Part shown: positions 9,198 through 17,677 of the stretch, in pieces
Numbering within the stretch: position 1 is the first letter of the stretch
Layout: each line of letters opens with the position of its first letter
Source of the DNA: Gloeopeniophorella convolvens
Lineage: Eukaryota; Basidiomycota; Agaricomycetes; Russulales
DNA: 18,491 nucleotides
Reading direction: 5' to 3'
Assembly (NCBI GenBank): GCA_022496205.1
Contig: WTXD01000200.1
Span: 1-18,491, forward strand
Program-made: the position numbers and the translations under genes
The notes under the pieces: model-generated
What the model saw: only the letters and a program-made list of their open reading frames with translations
The model's database searches: none
Told to the model about the DNA's origin: nothing

Positions 9198-10210
9198 TCA
9201 CGCAACGAGGTTGTCAATCACCGAAGACGGATTCCACTCGGGATAGAGGTCGTTGTTCAGCGTCTGGAATGGCCCGGCGGTTGCCCAAACCTTGTGCAAA
9301 TATGCGGCGAGGTCTTGTGGGTTTGCGGCAATCTTCGCATCGAGCTTAGAAACCGGCGCGTACGTGACGTCCAGCTTCTTGCCGGTCTTCGCCTCATATT
9401 GTTGGAACACCTCGTTTAAACACTGTTTTCATCAATACATCAGTCACATATATGTATTATAGGGAGCCGGTGCGTACCCTTGTGTCTCCGGCGATGCTGA
9501 ACGAACGGTTGTGCAGCTGTTCGGCAGAGAGGCGTGTCAAGACAAACGCGAGGTATCTGGCGACATCCGCCATGGAGGTGAAGGAGATTTTCGTGTTCCC
9601 GTCTCCCCCAGCGGTCACCTTTCCAGAGGAGAGGTCCAGCAAGAAGTCCCTGTCTCACCATCAGCACAGATAACTACGTGACCATAGGTCTAGACACCTC
9701 ACGATACGAAGACAAGGTCCGGGAACGGCCCGGTGTAGAAGAGCATGTACGGGATCCCAATAGCCTTCAGTTGGGACTGGGTGCTCGCCTTTGTGGCGAA
9801 CAAGCCCTCTGTGGCGCCCTCAGTCACGCTTCCGTACTCCGATGGGACGAAAAGCTTGACTCCAGCCTCCTTGGCCGCCTCCGCGATGCTTGGTTGAAGG
9901 TTGAGTGCCTCCCCTGCAATCGTGGAGATGGCGACGTCGATACCGGCGAAAGCGCTCTTGATGGTCTCTTTCTTCGAATAGTCTACTGCAACCACTTTGG
10001 CATCGCCATTCACGGTGGTATTGGATCCCTGCAAGATTCGATGTGAGAACCTCTGCTTGACTGCTCGGGGTCCGGCCTGAATCTCACTTGACGAGTTAGG
10101 ACGACAACTTGATTTACAATTCCCGCTGCCTTTTCCTCCAAGAGTTGGCGGATAACGTAGCTGCCAAGAGCTCCAGCGCCGATTACAGCGAAGTTCTTGT
10201 ATCCAGACAT
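9198..10210 (-). CDS. NmrA-like / isoflavone-reductase-like NAD(P)-binding protein (four exons)
   Basis: Minus-strand exons 10210-10088, 10028-9703, 9649-9478 and 9422-9198 give 281 aa, close to the family's usual length of about 290-310. Introns are 59, 53 and 55 nt with GTGAGA, GTGAGG and GTACGC donors and CAG acceptors. The Rossmann loop IGAGALGSYVIRQLL (10-24) is at the N-terminus, followed by VVAVDYS, DVAISTIAG, the hallmark KLFVPSEYG (99-107) with a conserved-position Lys at 121, KISFTSMADVARYLAFVLT, and the terminal FQQYEAKTGKKLDVTYAP block. Family members are cytosolic reductases or redox-sensing regulators; the substrate cannot be read from sequence. Two dead copies sit at 1423-2248 and about 10925-11530. 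ATG 10210 is chosen because it places the glycine loop at the normal distance. Confidence 0.88.
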
Positions 10211-10269
10211 GAATGAGAGGGGAGGTTCTGCAGGGATTCGGTCTGGCTGCATGCAGTTACCCTTGCATC

Positions 10270-10277
10270 TATTTATC
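10270..10277 (-). promoter_or_regulatory. TATA-like box of the NmrA-like gene
   Basis: GATAAATA on the minus strand lies about 60 bp upstream of ATG 10210, a usual distance for fungal genes. It is supported only by sequence and position. Confidence 0.35.
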
Positions 10278-10279
10278 AC

Positions 10280-10924
10280 ATTTCACAATCGTGACTCTAC
10301 CAATGAGCCAAGTTCCTCATGATATGTTCCAATGGAGCACGACAGGGCTTATCCAGTCCCAAGGCGCCCAAATGGAGACTATATGCTCTTCCAAAACCTA
10401 GGAACTACGTTCAGCACGCCTCTCCAGAAGGTTCGCTACTCTCATGGCGCTGACTATACCATGAAATCTGACTAACCTCGGCGCATCAACAGGTTCCCCT
10501 GATTGGCATGTTCCCCACCGCAGCCATACTCAGCTACCTTGCACCCACCAGCTAAGCTGAACGACATCCACGTCTTCCATTTCCACGAGATTCCATCATT
10601 CTACGGCGCTCTACGACGCAACCCCACAATTGCTGATTACTAATAACACTTCTTTGTGTCTGTTTTCGTAGCAAATGTGGGTGCTCCGCCTGATCATCTA
10701 CGGCCGGTGGGCTAGTGTCTGTGGCATGCTATCCACTTGACTCTGTCTTCGACCTCACTAACGTTCAACTACCATCACTTGCACCTACCCTCGCGCATCG
10801 CGTGCTACTACCATCAGCGAGAAACGAGACCACCCATTCCTTACGGGGTTCATGGGCGACTATGACATGTTTAAGCTTCGTATTCCAATTTGTCATCTCT
10901 CCCGTTTTGCTACACGATCGTTGT
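10280..10924. other. No recognisable gene
   Basis: Some intron-like signals occur on the plus strand (for example an acceptor TTTTCGTAG near 10672, after an A/T-rich stretch), but the flanking frames are short and match no family I know. Decayed coding DNA is possible. Confidence 0.4.
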
Positions 10925-11530
10925 CTGTAAGTATCACCAAGCAGCTCGAGGCCGTTGGTCAGAGTGAGCTGAATGTGGGTCACAACATCGTCGGACTTGT
11001 CCCTGACCCTCCCGGAGAGGACTGAGGCGGGGATGTATTCGACTTCCGCCTTCTTTCCCACTTTCTCCTCGTGCAGCTTAGTGATTTCGGTGTAGGACTG
11101 AGAAGGATTCAGTGTTGACGGAGCGCGACTATTCACGAGTACCGGTGAAGCGCGCCTTTCCGTCTGCTTCGCAGGTGAAAACGCCATCCCCCAGTTTGAC
11201 TTGGGGAAGGTTTGTCAGAAGATGGTCGATGAGCCGAGCCGAGTCGATGTCTGGAAACCTCCGTGAGCCGACGTTTATCTTGCCACTCAAGATGTCGAGT
11301 CGCAGCAACCTGCACAACGTCCAACATATCGCGCACGCCAACGTACGCGTTTCGTCTAGACCTCAGCGATTTCAGACGAAGTCCGACCAGACCCCGGCAT
11401 AGAAAAGGACAACTGCACGCCGAGAACAAAGGCAGAGGTAGTGCAGACGACGACATCAACCCCCCTAAAGCCGCAGCAATGAGTCGAAGTAGCGCGTGCT
11501 GAGCGCTGAGCTGTGCTGAGCAATCTGACT
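10925..11530 (-). pseudogene. NmrA-like gene, decayed copy 3
   Basis: Minus-strand pieces match the intact NmrA-like gene and copy 1. Exon 2 is represented by GVDVVVCTTSAFVLGVQ (about 11410-11470), running directly into the remnant of the 'Y-x-G-V-W-S-D-F-V' block, so some 60 residues including the VPSEYG motif are deleted. Exon 3 gives LDILSGKINVGS and SARLIDHLLTNLPQVKLGDG (about 11150-11300), then a TAG stop after FTGTRE. Exon 4 gives SYTEITKLHEEKVGKKAEV and THIQLTLTNGLELLGD (about 10935-11100), after which homology ends. No first exon with the glycine loop is found. Deletions and stops make it non-functional. Confidence 0.8.
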
Positions 11531-11938
11531 CCTGAGCGGTGTGGTCGAGTCACACACAGTCCAATGCCGTGAAAATCGTCCGATTGGCTTTGAGTCGCCG
11601 GCTGATCCCTCGAGTGTGGCGCGGTGATCTGACCCGGAACTGCATCGGTGACCGGTGACTCAGAGGCAACTCAGAGGTTGCAATTTTCAGTGGACAGCAG
11701 CGGCAAACTTGACCAAATACTGTGTCGTTGTTTGCACCGGCCACCGGCCGGCCCGGCGGGATCCTCCGCGCCGGCCCACGTCGGAGTCGTCCGCCGACCT
11801 CCGAGAACCACTCAGGCTTGTTCCCGAACCTCGGTCACCACGCGTCGAATATCGCCTACACAGAATCCCAATCCCGAGGGCGATCCATGCAATCGAACGT
11901 TTATGATGATGTCCCGCTATGGATAGAAAATCAATTGT
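11531..11938. other. No recognisable gene; upstream remnant of copy 3
   Basis: Contains the partner (11613-11642) of the short repeat at 2844-2879. Overlapping plus-strand frames at 11648-11949 differ by frame and have no domain features. Confidence 0.4.
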
Positions 11939-11943
11939 CCTTG
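11939..11943. repeat. Target site duplication of solo LTR A, left copy
   Basis: CCTTG, repeated exactly at 12470-12474 on the other side of the LTR. A 5-bp duplication is typical of copia integrases. Confidence 0.9.
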
Positions 11944-12114
11944 TGTTAAGACGGACAGGACTCAGGACAGGAAGGACGTCTCTGATTAGATTAGATAAGG
12001 GACTCGGTGATCTGCGAGCTATCTGATCTACAATGTATATGACATCATTATGTTCTAGCCCCTAAGGCTGTACCTACTTTCGTTCCTGTTCTAGATTCTT
12101 CTGGGCCCTTCCAT

Positions 12115-12176
12115 GACCCACATGCAGTTCCGGGTTGACCCACCTGCAGTTCCGGTCGACCCACTTTAGTTCCGCT
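12115..12176 (+). repeat. Three tandem 19-22 bp units in LTR A upstream of its TATA box
   Basis: Units at 12115-12136, 12137-12157 and 12158-12176 share GACCCAC-x2-TGCAGTTCCGG, the third being degenerate. LTR B has only about two diverged units at the equivalent place (from 17257). Position in U3 suggests copy-number-variable enhancer elements, by analogy with other LTR retrotransposons. Confidence 0.7.
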
Positions 12177-12243
12177 TTCACATGGGTCTCTGGTTATCAC
12201 ATGTTGCTGTTGTTTATCACATGCAAACCACACTCCTTTTGTG

Positions 12244-12251
12244 TATATAAA
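12244..12251 (+). promoter_or_regulatory. TATA box of LTR A
   Basis: TATATAAA, at the same position relative to the downstream hairpin as TATATAA in the other two LTRs. Confidence 0.65.
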
Positions 12252-12273
12252 GGACGCTGTTTTCGCCCTTGTA

Positions 12274-12439
12274 GCCTCAGTCTGTTGACTTCACTGACTG
12301 AGGCAAGTACTTTACTTCCGGAACTTCCGGACTTGCGCTTACCTAGTTACTTTAGCTTTGCTCTTGCTTGCCTAGGTATTGCGCCAATGACATTCAGTCT
12401 GTTGACTTCACTGACTGAGCTTTGCTCTTGCTTGCCTAG
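12274..12439 (+). repeat. Duplicated hairpin and 20-nt module in LTR A
   Basis: GCCTCAGTC and GACTGAGGC form a 9-bp stem at 12274-12304. The hairpin core (12278-12302) is repeated exactly at 12395-12419. A 20-nt module CTTTGCTCTTGCTTGCCTAG occurs at 12356-12375 and again, exactly, at 12420-12439. The first module is followed by GTATTG. The equivalents in LTRs B and C have the same layout but different sequences. Confidence 0.85.
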
Positions 12440-12717
12440 TTGGCACCCTGTTTCTGCTGCGCTTCAACACCTTGTGCAAGCTATCATGGGCCTGAGCTCG
12501 AGAGTAACGCACTCGGGCGCGAAGTTGGCCCAGGGCTGACCGTGGCGCCACCTATCAAAGGAATGTTGGAGACAGACAAGAGCACTGTTATCCAGTGAAG
12601 ACAAAAGCCAATCATCGCATCAAGATTGCTAGAAACAATACCCTGTCAACCTTCTTAAATTGCAGGCTCCTCTCGGAGTACGTCTCTCATCAACATTCTT
12701 CTCCCTATACTTCTGCG

Positions 12718-13380
12718 ATGAGCATACCCACGATGAATTTCTCGCTCTATGTGAGGCTCTGTAAATGTTTAACTCAAACCCTCTGGAACTTATGTCCATA
12801 GGTCAGTGTTCCCGAAGGGCAAAGCCATCTTGATGTCCATGGAGAGCTACAACAGCCAATTGAAGGGAGCTCCCCCTCAGCGACGGTGGTGACTATGCCT
12901 GACGCGAATCAGCTGTAAGCTCTCAGATTTTTCTCAAAGGCTAGTCTGACATCTCTTCCTTGAAAGACCTGGTGTGGCCGTGTTCGGGTTGACTGGCGAG
13001 AACCAACGGGTTATGGGGTCTGCATATCGGCTGTGTCGGTACAGCTCGTTTGGTAACTTTGTCCTAAGGTTAACTATTTCTGCAACCCAGGTGAGGCATT
13101 TGAGAGTGAGTGATGGCTGTCGTTTCCGTGAGTTCGGTAGTTCTCACCAGACTCTACTGTCGACATGTACTGCAGATCTTTCTCTCGAAACTGCCATACG
13201 TCTAGTCAACATTTATGTAGGCCGTTTTCTCTATGCGCATATTTCTCTTACGTTCTTCCAGGACTCAGATATGAATGGTATACTCGATCAAGCGGAGGTG
13301 AGAATTCGGGCGCGGAGCAGCGACAGCGAGCTGAACAGCCAGAACAGTCTGAGATTTTGGTGGAAGAAATCCACGTAGGA
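12718..13380 (+). CDS. Possible multi-exon gene of unknown function (tentative model)
   Basis: From ATG 12718 the exons 12718-12750, 12802-12914 and 12967-13052 join in frame over two introns of 51 and 52 nt with GTGAGG...TAG and GTAAGC...AAG borders. The peptide begins MSIPTMNFSLYVSVPEGQSH and continues through VVTMPDANQLPGVAVFGL and SAYRLCRYSSF. Downstream joins are ambiguous: a 15-nt exon at 13091-13105 or a skip to 13169, then either read-through or a weak GTCTAG donor leading to RYEWYTRSSGGENSGAEQ from 13263. I know no family with this sequence. The regular introns argue for a real or recently real gene, but the 3' end is unresolved. Confidence 0.35.
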
Positions 13381-16145
13381 TCAAGGCAACAGTCATCGTC
13401 TTCCATAATCTCACACGCCATTCATTGTAGTACTGGTGGAACATCTTCAGAATTTTTGAATGCAGTCAAAATGATACAACAGAGGTCGAGAGACTGCAGG
13501 ATGTCCTCTGGATGACAAAAGGGTGCGTGTCGATGGTGCAAGTTTCCGCACTACACTTCTCATGCAGATCTTCAGGTTGAAGATTGACGATGATACCCTC
13601 CGTTAGATCGCACGCAAATACGGTGAGTCGCAGTCGGCAACAGTGATAGAGCCAGCAGTTAATCCCCCGATAGGAAGACCCCTTTCGGAAGATCAATCTC
13701 CACGAATAACGATAGAAACTTTCGTCTATGTATGCATCGTCACTCAGCGGATGTTCAATCACTCTGGCGAAGAGGGAAAGCTCTCACTTTTTGCCTTCGT
13801 GCATCTCCTTTGAAGTTCCGACTAAGCTTCCGACTCTCATCTCCCCGAGGGGTAGTATACATAGTGCCCGGCCTTTCTGCGGTGGGGGTCCAGGCTTACC
13901 GTGTTTTCGTTTCTGCCACGCGGACGTAGTGGACTTGGTGTATACCTACTGCATTTCCTATGATACTGATGCCTTCAACTGACGTTATGCCTGGGGGTGA
14001 TCGCGATCTGATGGTTTCCAGCTGTGGGTCGACTCAGATCTCGCCGGTCCAACCTCCGGCCGGTGGTCAGCTACACCCGTATGTTCTGCTGCCTCTCAAG
14101 TACGGCGTATGCTGTTTTGGCAGTATCTGATCATGCCTAGTTTGTTGATGGATCATCAGGCTGACGTAGGAGTCTGCCGCTGTTATTACCCCCGTTAGGC
14201 GACTGAACGCATTGAGCACTCAGATATCTGAGCCTTAACTTAGGCTCTCCTCTCGTGGGGAGCTGCTGCAGTTTCGGTATGGGCACAGCGTCAAATCTCT
14301 CACGCGGTGATACACTGCTCAGGCGCATAGGGCGTATATCAGTATAATTTACGCATTTCGGCGACTCTACGCAAGTCACCGGCATGACGCGGAACTCACC
14401 CTTCGCAGTCCGGACCGCATCGGCTCACGAGTAGCATCGGCGGTCACGTTCACTCGTTGTGTGGACTATCCAAGTTGTTCGGCCGGTCGGGCTTCGGCGC
14501 AACTCGCTCGGCGCGGCATGCAACGTCCTCCCGCTCTCCCCCCTCACTTCCATATCTTCCAATCCTCGACTCGCGATCTCTCCGACACATATCGTCCCCC
14601 TTTGCGTTAGTTCCGATCCCTGCGCGGTGCGGAACACGACTCTTGGGTCTGCAGCAACCTTACTACCCTCGATCCCTTCATCTTCCCTGTGCTGAGGTCG
14701 ATCCTCACGTTCGGGACACTCGGCCAGTTCGATCCTACCTTATCCTATTCACTACCATTCTCTCCCTGCAGTTACCATTTAATTTACCCTGACTCCAGTC
14801 TTCCGCCTCGTTCCAGAGTTGCGGCGCACTTACTTGTGTTGCGACTTACTTGCGAGTATTTAAACTGTAGTCTACTTTGTACTTTCAGCAGTGAATCGCA
14901 CTCCCATAGTTCGCATCTCAACTTCCGTCGCTTCCGCTCTGGACTAGCCGTTGTCCTACTCTGTTGAGCCCCGTCAACTCTCGCAACCGTATTCGCAACT
15001 CCGTGCGAAGTCAGCGCAACTCTCCGACACCCGGTCGGTTCCGTCACGTTCAAGCCCCCATTCCGCCGGGCCGCTCCGGAAGTCACGCGACTTCAAGCTC
15101 TTTCTGCTCCCTTCGGCCTTGCAACTCACCAAGTCACTTGCGCTTTACACGCATTCACCGGACTTGGGATATCAGCGGATTCCCATCGGAATCCCGATCG
15201 CTGATGCTTCGCGATGATTGTGGCCGACGCTGATATCCTGAGTCCAGCTAGAGATGTGGACCGAGGGGAGTTGCTATAGTCGCCAGGGGTGATGGGATGA
15301 GGATTGGGTGGTCGGATGAGCAATAGGATGAGCTAGTGACTGCAAGGATCCGCTCGGAAACGCAAGGAAAGGACCCGAACTTGCAGGAACACAACCTGAA
15401 GCTGACCCGAAGGTCCTGGAAGGCCTGGGCCCTCCAGAGAGTGAGGGAGAGTCTCTAACGCGATGCAGACCCAAAATGAGATGGGAGCACCGGGGAAAGG
15501 AAGCTTTTGATCCAAAACACTACAGGATGCAGTACTACTGACTAGTGGGAACCCGAAGCCAAATCCGGTAGGTACAAGGGTTTCCTGCGACCCGGAAGTG
15601 TAAAGGAACCAGGAAGGAAAAGGAAGTAAAGGGAACTGCAATATACAAACGTACAGGCTCGCATCTGCGCTCAAGGGCAGTCTGGGGTCACATCCTTTGT
15701 ACCCAGCTCAACCCGATTGCTTCGCAGGGCAAAATACCCAGATCCGAGGTTTCCGAGTGTAGAGACCGCTGGACCCTAACAACGCGCTTGTGCTGAGGCG
15801 TAGCACCCACCCCTTCACCGGTGGTGGACCGCTCCGCTCGGTGATTCCTGCTTCGTCACCGCAGTATGGTTCTGCAGTGTCTCAATTTACGTTGTGAACG
15901 GGCTGATGTGACTGCCCTGGCTACCCAGCCTCTGGATGCCGGTGGTCTACTCGCACAGGCTCGGTGAGCTTTAATATTATTCTTTTAGATATATCTTAAC
16001 TTGCATGATGACTGCTGTATCCAATTCCAACTTCCGAGCTTCTGCACGTTTTCTGCATGCCACAGACGCTGGGATATACCTATTTATGGCCCTCGTATCA
16101 CCGCTCGTGAGCCGCCCAGCAGTCAGGTGGACCTGGTATATTTTC
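13381..16145. other. Long region without a recognisable gene
   Basis: About 2.8 kb. The plus strand at 14480-15150 is pyrimidine-rich and contains a TATA-like CGAGTATTTAAAC near 14853, resembling the GAGTATTTAA of the Ty3 LTR at the left edge, so a decayed LTR is possible; I found no matching termini or target duplication. Around 15340-15535 one plus-strand frame reads LEGLGPPESEGESLTRCRPK and WEHRGKEAFDPKHYRMQYY, which looks protein-like but is unrecognised. The minus frames at 13466-13762 and 15333-15674 have no features. Confidence 0.4.
15167..15238. repeat. Nested inverted repeat
   Basis: GGATATCAGCG (15167-15177) pairs perfectly with CGCTGATATCC (15228-15238). Inside the left part GGATTCC (15177-15183) and GGAATCC (15188-15194) form a second 7-bp stem with a 4-nt loop. 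It lies at the right end of the pyrimidine-rich block. Confidence 0.7.
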
Positions 16146-16151
16146 TATAAA
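16146..16151 (+). promoter_or_regulatory. TATA box of the Pro/Gln-rich gene
   Basis: TATAAA lies 79 bp upstream of ATG 16225. The nearer ATG at 16154 is too close to this box to be within the mRNA, which supports 16225 as the start. Confidence 0.45.
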
Positions 16152-16224
16152 GAATGAGTCGACGATTCGGAGGTGACAAGGCTGCCCCTCGACCCTCACT
16201 GTTGCTTGTAGCGACAGAATCACA

Positions 16225-17095
16225 ATGTCGAACAGGTACAATCGCTCAGGCTGGCATCCCCCACCGGCTAGCCATGAGTTTCCAGTGCCATACACGGCAC
16301 CCTACATTGACCATCGTGAGTTACACCCCTCCCTCCACCACGACCAGGGATTGAACTAATAAATAGGGAGCACTTCTGGTGACGCACCGGTTACGGCATA
16401 TCTGCGGCCACAACAACATACTGCGAGACACTACCATTCCCCGCTCCCGGAAACCCCACCAACTAGTTTCCCCCAGCCTCAGCCAGCAGCGCTGGGTGTC
16501 CCCCCAATGCACTTCAGATCACCTGTAGTACAGGGCGCCACACCCGAGTACGGCCCACCAGCACAACAACAGCCATTCCGAGGAAATGCGCCGCCTCTCA
16601 TTGTCTTTGGTGTAGATGCCACTCCGACCGCGGAAGAGGATTTCAGGAATACCTTCCCCCAGCCACAGTTCACTCGACTTGCGACCACTTCACAACCCGT
16701 GGATTGGGAGCCTTTGGGGTATGAGACGGGTCAATGGCTTGCTAGCGGCTTGCAGCATCCACTACCAACTCTGATGACTGGTGACTGTGAGTCCGTTCCT
16801 GTCACTTCCAGTCATATAGTATTGATTATTTGACACAGGAGGCGGTGACGATGTGGATGGAGAAGATTTTTCAAGCCAAGAATGGCAGACTTCACAGAGG
16901 GATAACGGGGAGATACGGCTTAAGGGGAAATTCTCCAATCCTACATCTGGACCCCAAGGTGATCGCCAATGAATGACATGAGTAGGCACCACTGAACCAG
17001 GAAGTCAGCGAAGAAAAATACGGGACAGGTGTCCCGATTGTCGGCAAAAATTCCATGCAGGTCGTGCCAACAACCCATACTCAATGAAATATTGA
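16225..17095 (+). CDS. Pro/Gln-rich protein with a C-terminal partial C2H2-like motif (four exons)
   Basis: Exons 16225-16315, 16367-16786, 16842-16958 and 17001-17095 give 240 aa from ATG in the context CACAATGTC. Intron borders are GTGAGT...TAG (51 nt), GTGAGT...GAG (55 nt) and GTGATC...CAG (42 nt). The N-terminal two thirds is low-complexity and Pro/Gln-rich (PLPETPPTSFPQPQP, YGPPAQQQPFRG), then acidic (GGDDVDGEDFSSQEW), then basic (GSQRRKIRDR), ending RCPDCRQKFHAGR. The C-x2-C-x3-F part matches the first half of a C2H2 zinc finger; no His pair follows. This layout suggests a fungal transcription factor, but that is inference. At the second intron, using the nearer AG (16838) would create TGA, so the next AG (16841) is used. 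A solo LTR inserted 6 bp beyond the stop, and host exon/intron-like DNA continues after it, so the original gene may have been longer. Confidence 0.5.
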
Positions 17096-17358
17096 GCTAC
17101 TTGTTGAGATGGACAGTGTCCTGGCGGCTCTGATTAGATTAGATATGGACCTAATGATCAAGGACTATCTTATCTTGTATACATAATGTTCTAGACTTAA
17201 GGCTGTGCTCAGCCCCACATTCGTTTCCATGTTCCGGACTCTTCTAGGGCATTCCATGACCCACCTTGTACTTCGGTACCCACTCTTACTCCGTTTCATG
17301 TGGGTCTCCTAGGCTTTCTAAGCAGTGTTTATCACATGCTATCTGTCGTTCCTTACAG

Positions 17359-17365
17359 TATATAA
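17359..17365 (+). promoter_or_regulatory. TATA box of LTR B
   Basis: TATATAA, 24 bp before the hairpin; transcription from it would read rightward into the sandwiched host segment. Confidence 0.6.
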
Positions 17366-17388
17366 GAACTCCTTTCTTCACCTTTGTA

Positions 17389-17550
17389 GCCTCAGTCTTT
17401 TGACCTTCCTTGACTGAGGCAAGTACACTTACGCTCCTTTCTACTTTCTTATACTTACACTACCTTATAGCGTCACTCTGTGTCCTTCAGGTATTGTTGT
17501 AATTGAGTCTTTTGACCTTCCTTGACTGAGCGTCACTCTGTGTCCTTCAG
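17389..17550 (+). repeat. Duplicated hairpin and 20-nt module in LTR B
   Basis: The hairpin GCCTCAGTC...GACTGAGGC occupies 17389-17420. Its core is repeated at 17505-17530 and the module CGTCACTCTGTGTCCTTCAG occurs at 17471-17490 and 17531-17550, each pair identical. The first module is followed by GTATTG, so 17491-17550 has the form of a 60-nt intron (GTATTG...CCTTCAG). Confidence 0.85.
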
Positions 17551-17581
17551 TTGTCACTCCACCCTTTGCTGCGCTTCAACA

Positions 17582-17677
17582 CTACTTCTGCAGCAATCAG
17601 TGCATGGTGTGAGTTGTAAGTATATGCTGACCCGAAACTGACGACTGAACTTCGCATCACTGTTTAGAGAAGCCATA
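17582..17677 (+). other. Host DNA sliver between two LTRs, with intron-like sequence
   Basis: A total of 96 bp including the right CTACT duplication. Positions 17616-17667 run GTAAGT...CTGAC...GTTTAG, a canonical 52-nt intron on the plus strand, the same strand as the gene at 16225-17095. Ten bases (AGAAGCCATA) then precede LTR C, whose target duplication on this side should be CCATA (17673-17677). Confidence 0.5.

Larger units (their letters stand above)
11944..12469 (+). mobile_element. Solo LTR A, Ty1/copia family
   Basis: A 526-bp segment starts TGTTAAGACGG and ends GCGCTTCAACA, the same termini as the LTRs at 17102-17581 and 17678-18162 (5' end mutated G to A). It is flanked by perfect 5-bp direct repeats CCTTG (11939-11943 and 12470-12474), which defines the insertion exactly. 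No internal retrotransposon DNA lies on either side, so it is a solo LTR left by LTR-LTR recombination. It is the most diverged of the three copies and therefore probably represents another subfamily or an older insertion. It keeps a TATA box, hairpin and the duplicated module of the family. Confidence 0.92.
17102..17581 (+). mobile_element. Solo LTR B, Ty1/copia family
   Basis: A 480-bp LTR starts TGTTGAGATGG and ends GCGCTTCAACA; TGTTGA and TCAACA are perfect terminal inverted repeats. It is flanked by perfect 5-bp target duplications CTACT (17097-17101 and 17582-17586), and there is no internal element DNA, so it is a solo LTR. It differs from LTR C by only scattered substitutions. A TATA box (17359-17365), a 9-bp-stem hairpin (17389-17420) and the duplicated hairpin/module block are intact. 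It lies tail to tail with LTR C. Confidence 0.95.

Noticed and set aside
13466..13762. Minus-strand frame of 98 codons
   Set aside because: Cys/Ser-rich composition with no motif, promoter or splice support.
13999..15218. Possible 1.2-kb LTR starting TGATCGCGATC and ending TTCGCGATGA
   Set aside because: The ends are only imperfect inverse matches, do not end in CA, and the flanks show no target duplication.
15333..15674. Minus-strand frame of 113 codons with hydrophobic stretches
   Set aside because: No family features, no plausible promoter or introns, and overlapping protein-like plus-strand frames.
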